Positions 5,285 through 5,538 of a stretch of DNA of 5,538 bases are shown here, piece by piece. Made by a program: the position numbers and the translations under genes. Numbering within the stretch: the first letter of the stretch is position 1; each line of letters opens with the position of its first letter. The DNA is from Dehalococcoidia bacterium (GTDB lineage: Bacteria > Chloroflexota > Dehalococcoidia > SHYD01 > SHYC01). Where the stretch lies: the NCBI GenBank assembly GCA_016844365.1, contig JAENIT010000051.1:1-5538 (forward strand). The letters are read 5' to 3'. The notes below the pieces were generated by a model. It searched no databases. It had not been told where the DNA came from and saw only the letters and a list, made by a program, of their open reading frames with translations.

Positions 5285-5313
5285 ATTATAGCACATATTT
5301 CCTAGATTTGCAA
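5285..5313 (-). promoter_or_regulatory. Near-consensus sigma-70-type promoter pointing left
   Basis: On the minus strand: -35 TTGCAA (5308-5313), a 17-nt spacer, and -10 TATAAT (5285-5290; 6 of 6) with the extended TGC before it. Transcription would start near 5278 in a TA-rich tract and read toward the two small genes. The first of these begins 281 nt downstream, which makes an unusually long leader unless the ORF at 5106-5261 is translated. Confidence 0.6.
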
Positions 5314-5538
5314 CCCACTGTCTACCCACAATTTAGTGGGGCGGAAAACCTAGCACAGCCAAAAGAATTCGTGAGGGCCTATCTCAGCCTGTCAGCCGTC
5401 CCGTTAAGCCAAATTCAACCCACAAACCGGCTCTTACTATATACTCACTCGCCATAGACAAATCTCCCAACTACTCAAGCCTACTATCCACTCCCAGACC
5501 TGCCAAACCACCCCACTATGGCCGCAGACTCCGTATCT

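Larger units (their letters stand above)
4998..5538. other. 541-nt stretch without a convincing large gene, holding promoter, hairpins and a possible small ORF
   Basis: No long frame here has protein-like features with a ribosome binding site. The stretch contains an inverted repeat (5008-5026), a run of hairpins (5081-5242), a possible 51-codon minus-strand ORF (5106-5261), a TA-rich tract (5276-5290) and a strong minus-strand promoter match (5285-5313). In 5314-5538 I see nothing definite. Confidence 0.5.

Noticed and set aside
5233..5457. 74-codon plus-strand frame
   Set aside because: It runs across the TA-rich tract and the minus-strand promoter, lacks a ribosome binding site and has no domain features.
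5437..5538. Minus-strand frame entering from the right edge and stopping at 5437
   Set aside because: Only 33 Trp-rich codons are visible, with no motif; too little to support a partial gene.

Overview
The window looks like a chromosomal segment of an uncultured bacterium with moderately high GC content, most likely a member of the Chloroflexota (for example Dehalococcoidia-like). This is inference. It rests on exported proteins with Thr/Pro linkers of the PTATPRPTATP kind, on a LexA preceded by a Gram-positive-type GAAC-N4-GTTC operator, and on a GT9 glycosyltransferase of the divergent, non-enterobacterial kind. No rRNA, tRNA, CRISPR array, transposase or integrase was found.

Left part (1-2379). 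Two minus-strand genes lie 39 nt apart and probably form one transcript. The upstream gene is a glycosyltransferase family 9 (heptosyltransferase-like) protein at 817-2154. The downstream gene starts with GTG at 777 and runs off the left edge. It encodes an exported amicyanin-like blue-copper domain, a Pro/Thr linker and at least one fibronectin-III-like module. Both are divergent from lexA at 2380-3033, and the 225-nt intergenic region holds a promoter for each side. The lexA promoter carries a perfect inverted repeat, GAACTCAAGTTC, over the expected transcription start, so LexA very probably represses itself.

Middle part (3034-4326). After about 215 nt without a gene come two small plus-strand genes of unknown function, overlapping by 4 nt. 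The first encodes a membrane-anchored or secreted protein and the second a lipoprotein with lipobox VSSC; both carry Thr/Pro linkers after the anchor. A 13-bp perfect hairpin at 4252-4282 separates them from the convergent genes to the right.

Right part (4327-5538). This resembles an accessory region. It has two small minus-strand genes: a putative winged-helix protein (4746-4997), then a 110-residue hypothetical protein with a strong ribosome binding site (4327-4659). Upstream lies 541 nt without a convincing large gene. That stretch contains a near-consensus minus-strand promoter (5285-5313), a series of four small hairpins (5081-5242) and a possible 51-codon ORF (5106-5261). A transcript from this promoter would run through the structured stretch into the two small genes.

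The best-supported functional statements are LexA/SOS regulation, a GT9 sugar transferase and an exported type-1 copper protein. The coupled lipoprotein pair and the structured leader with small genes are the least explained parts.
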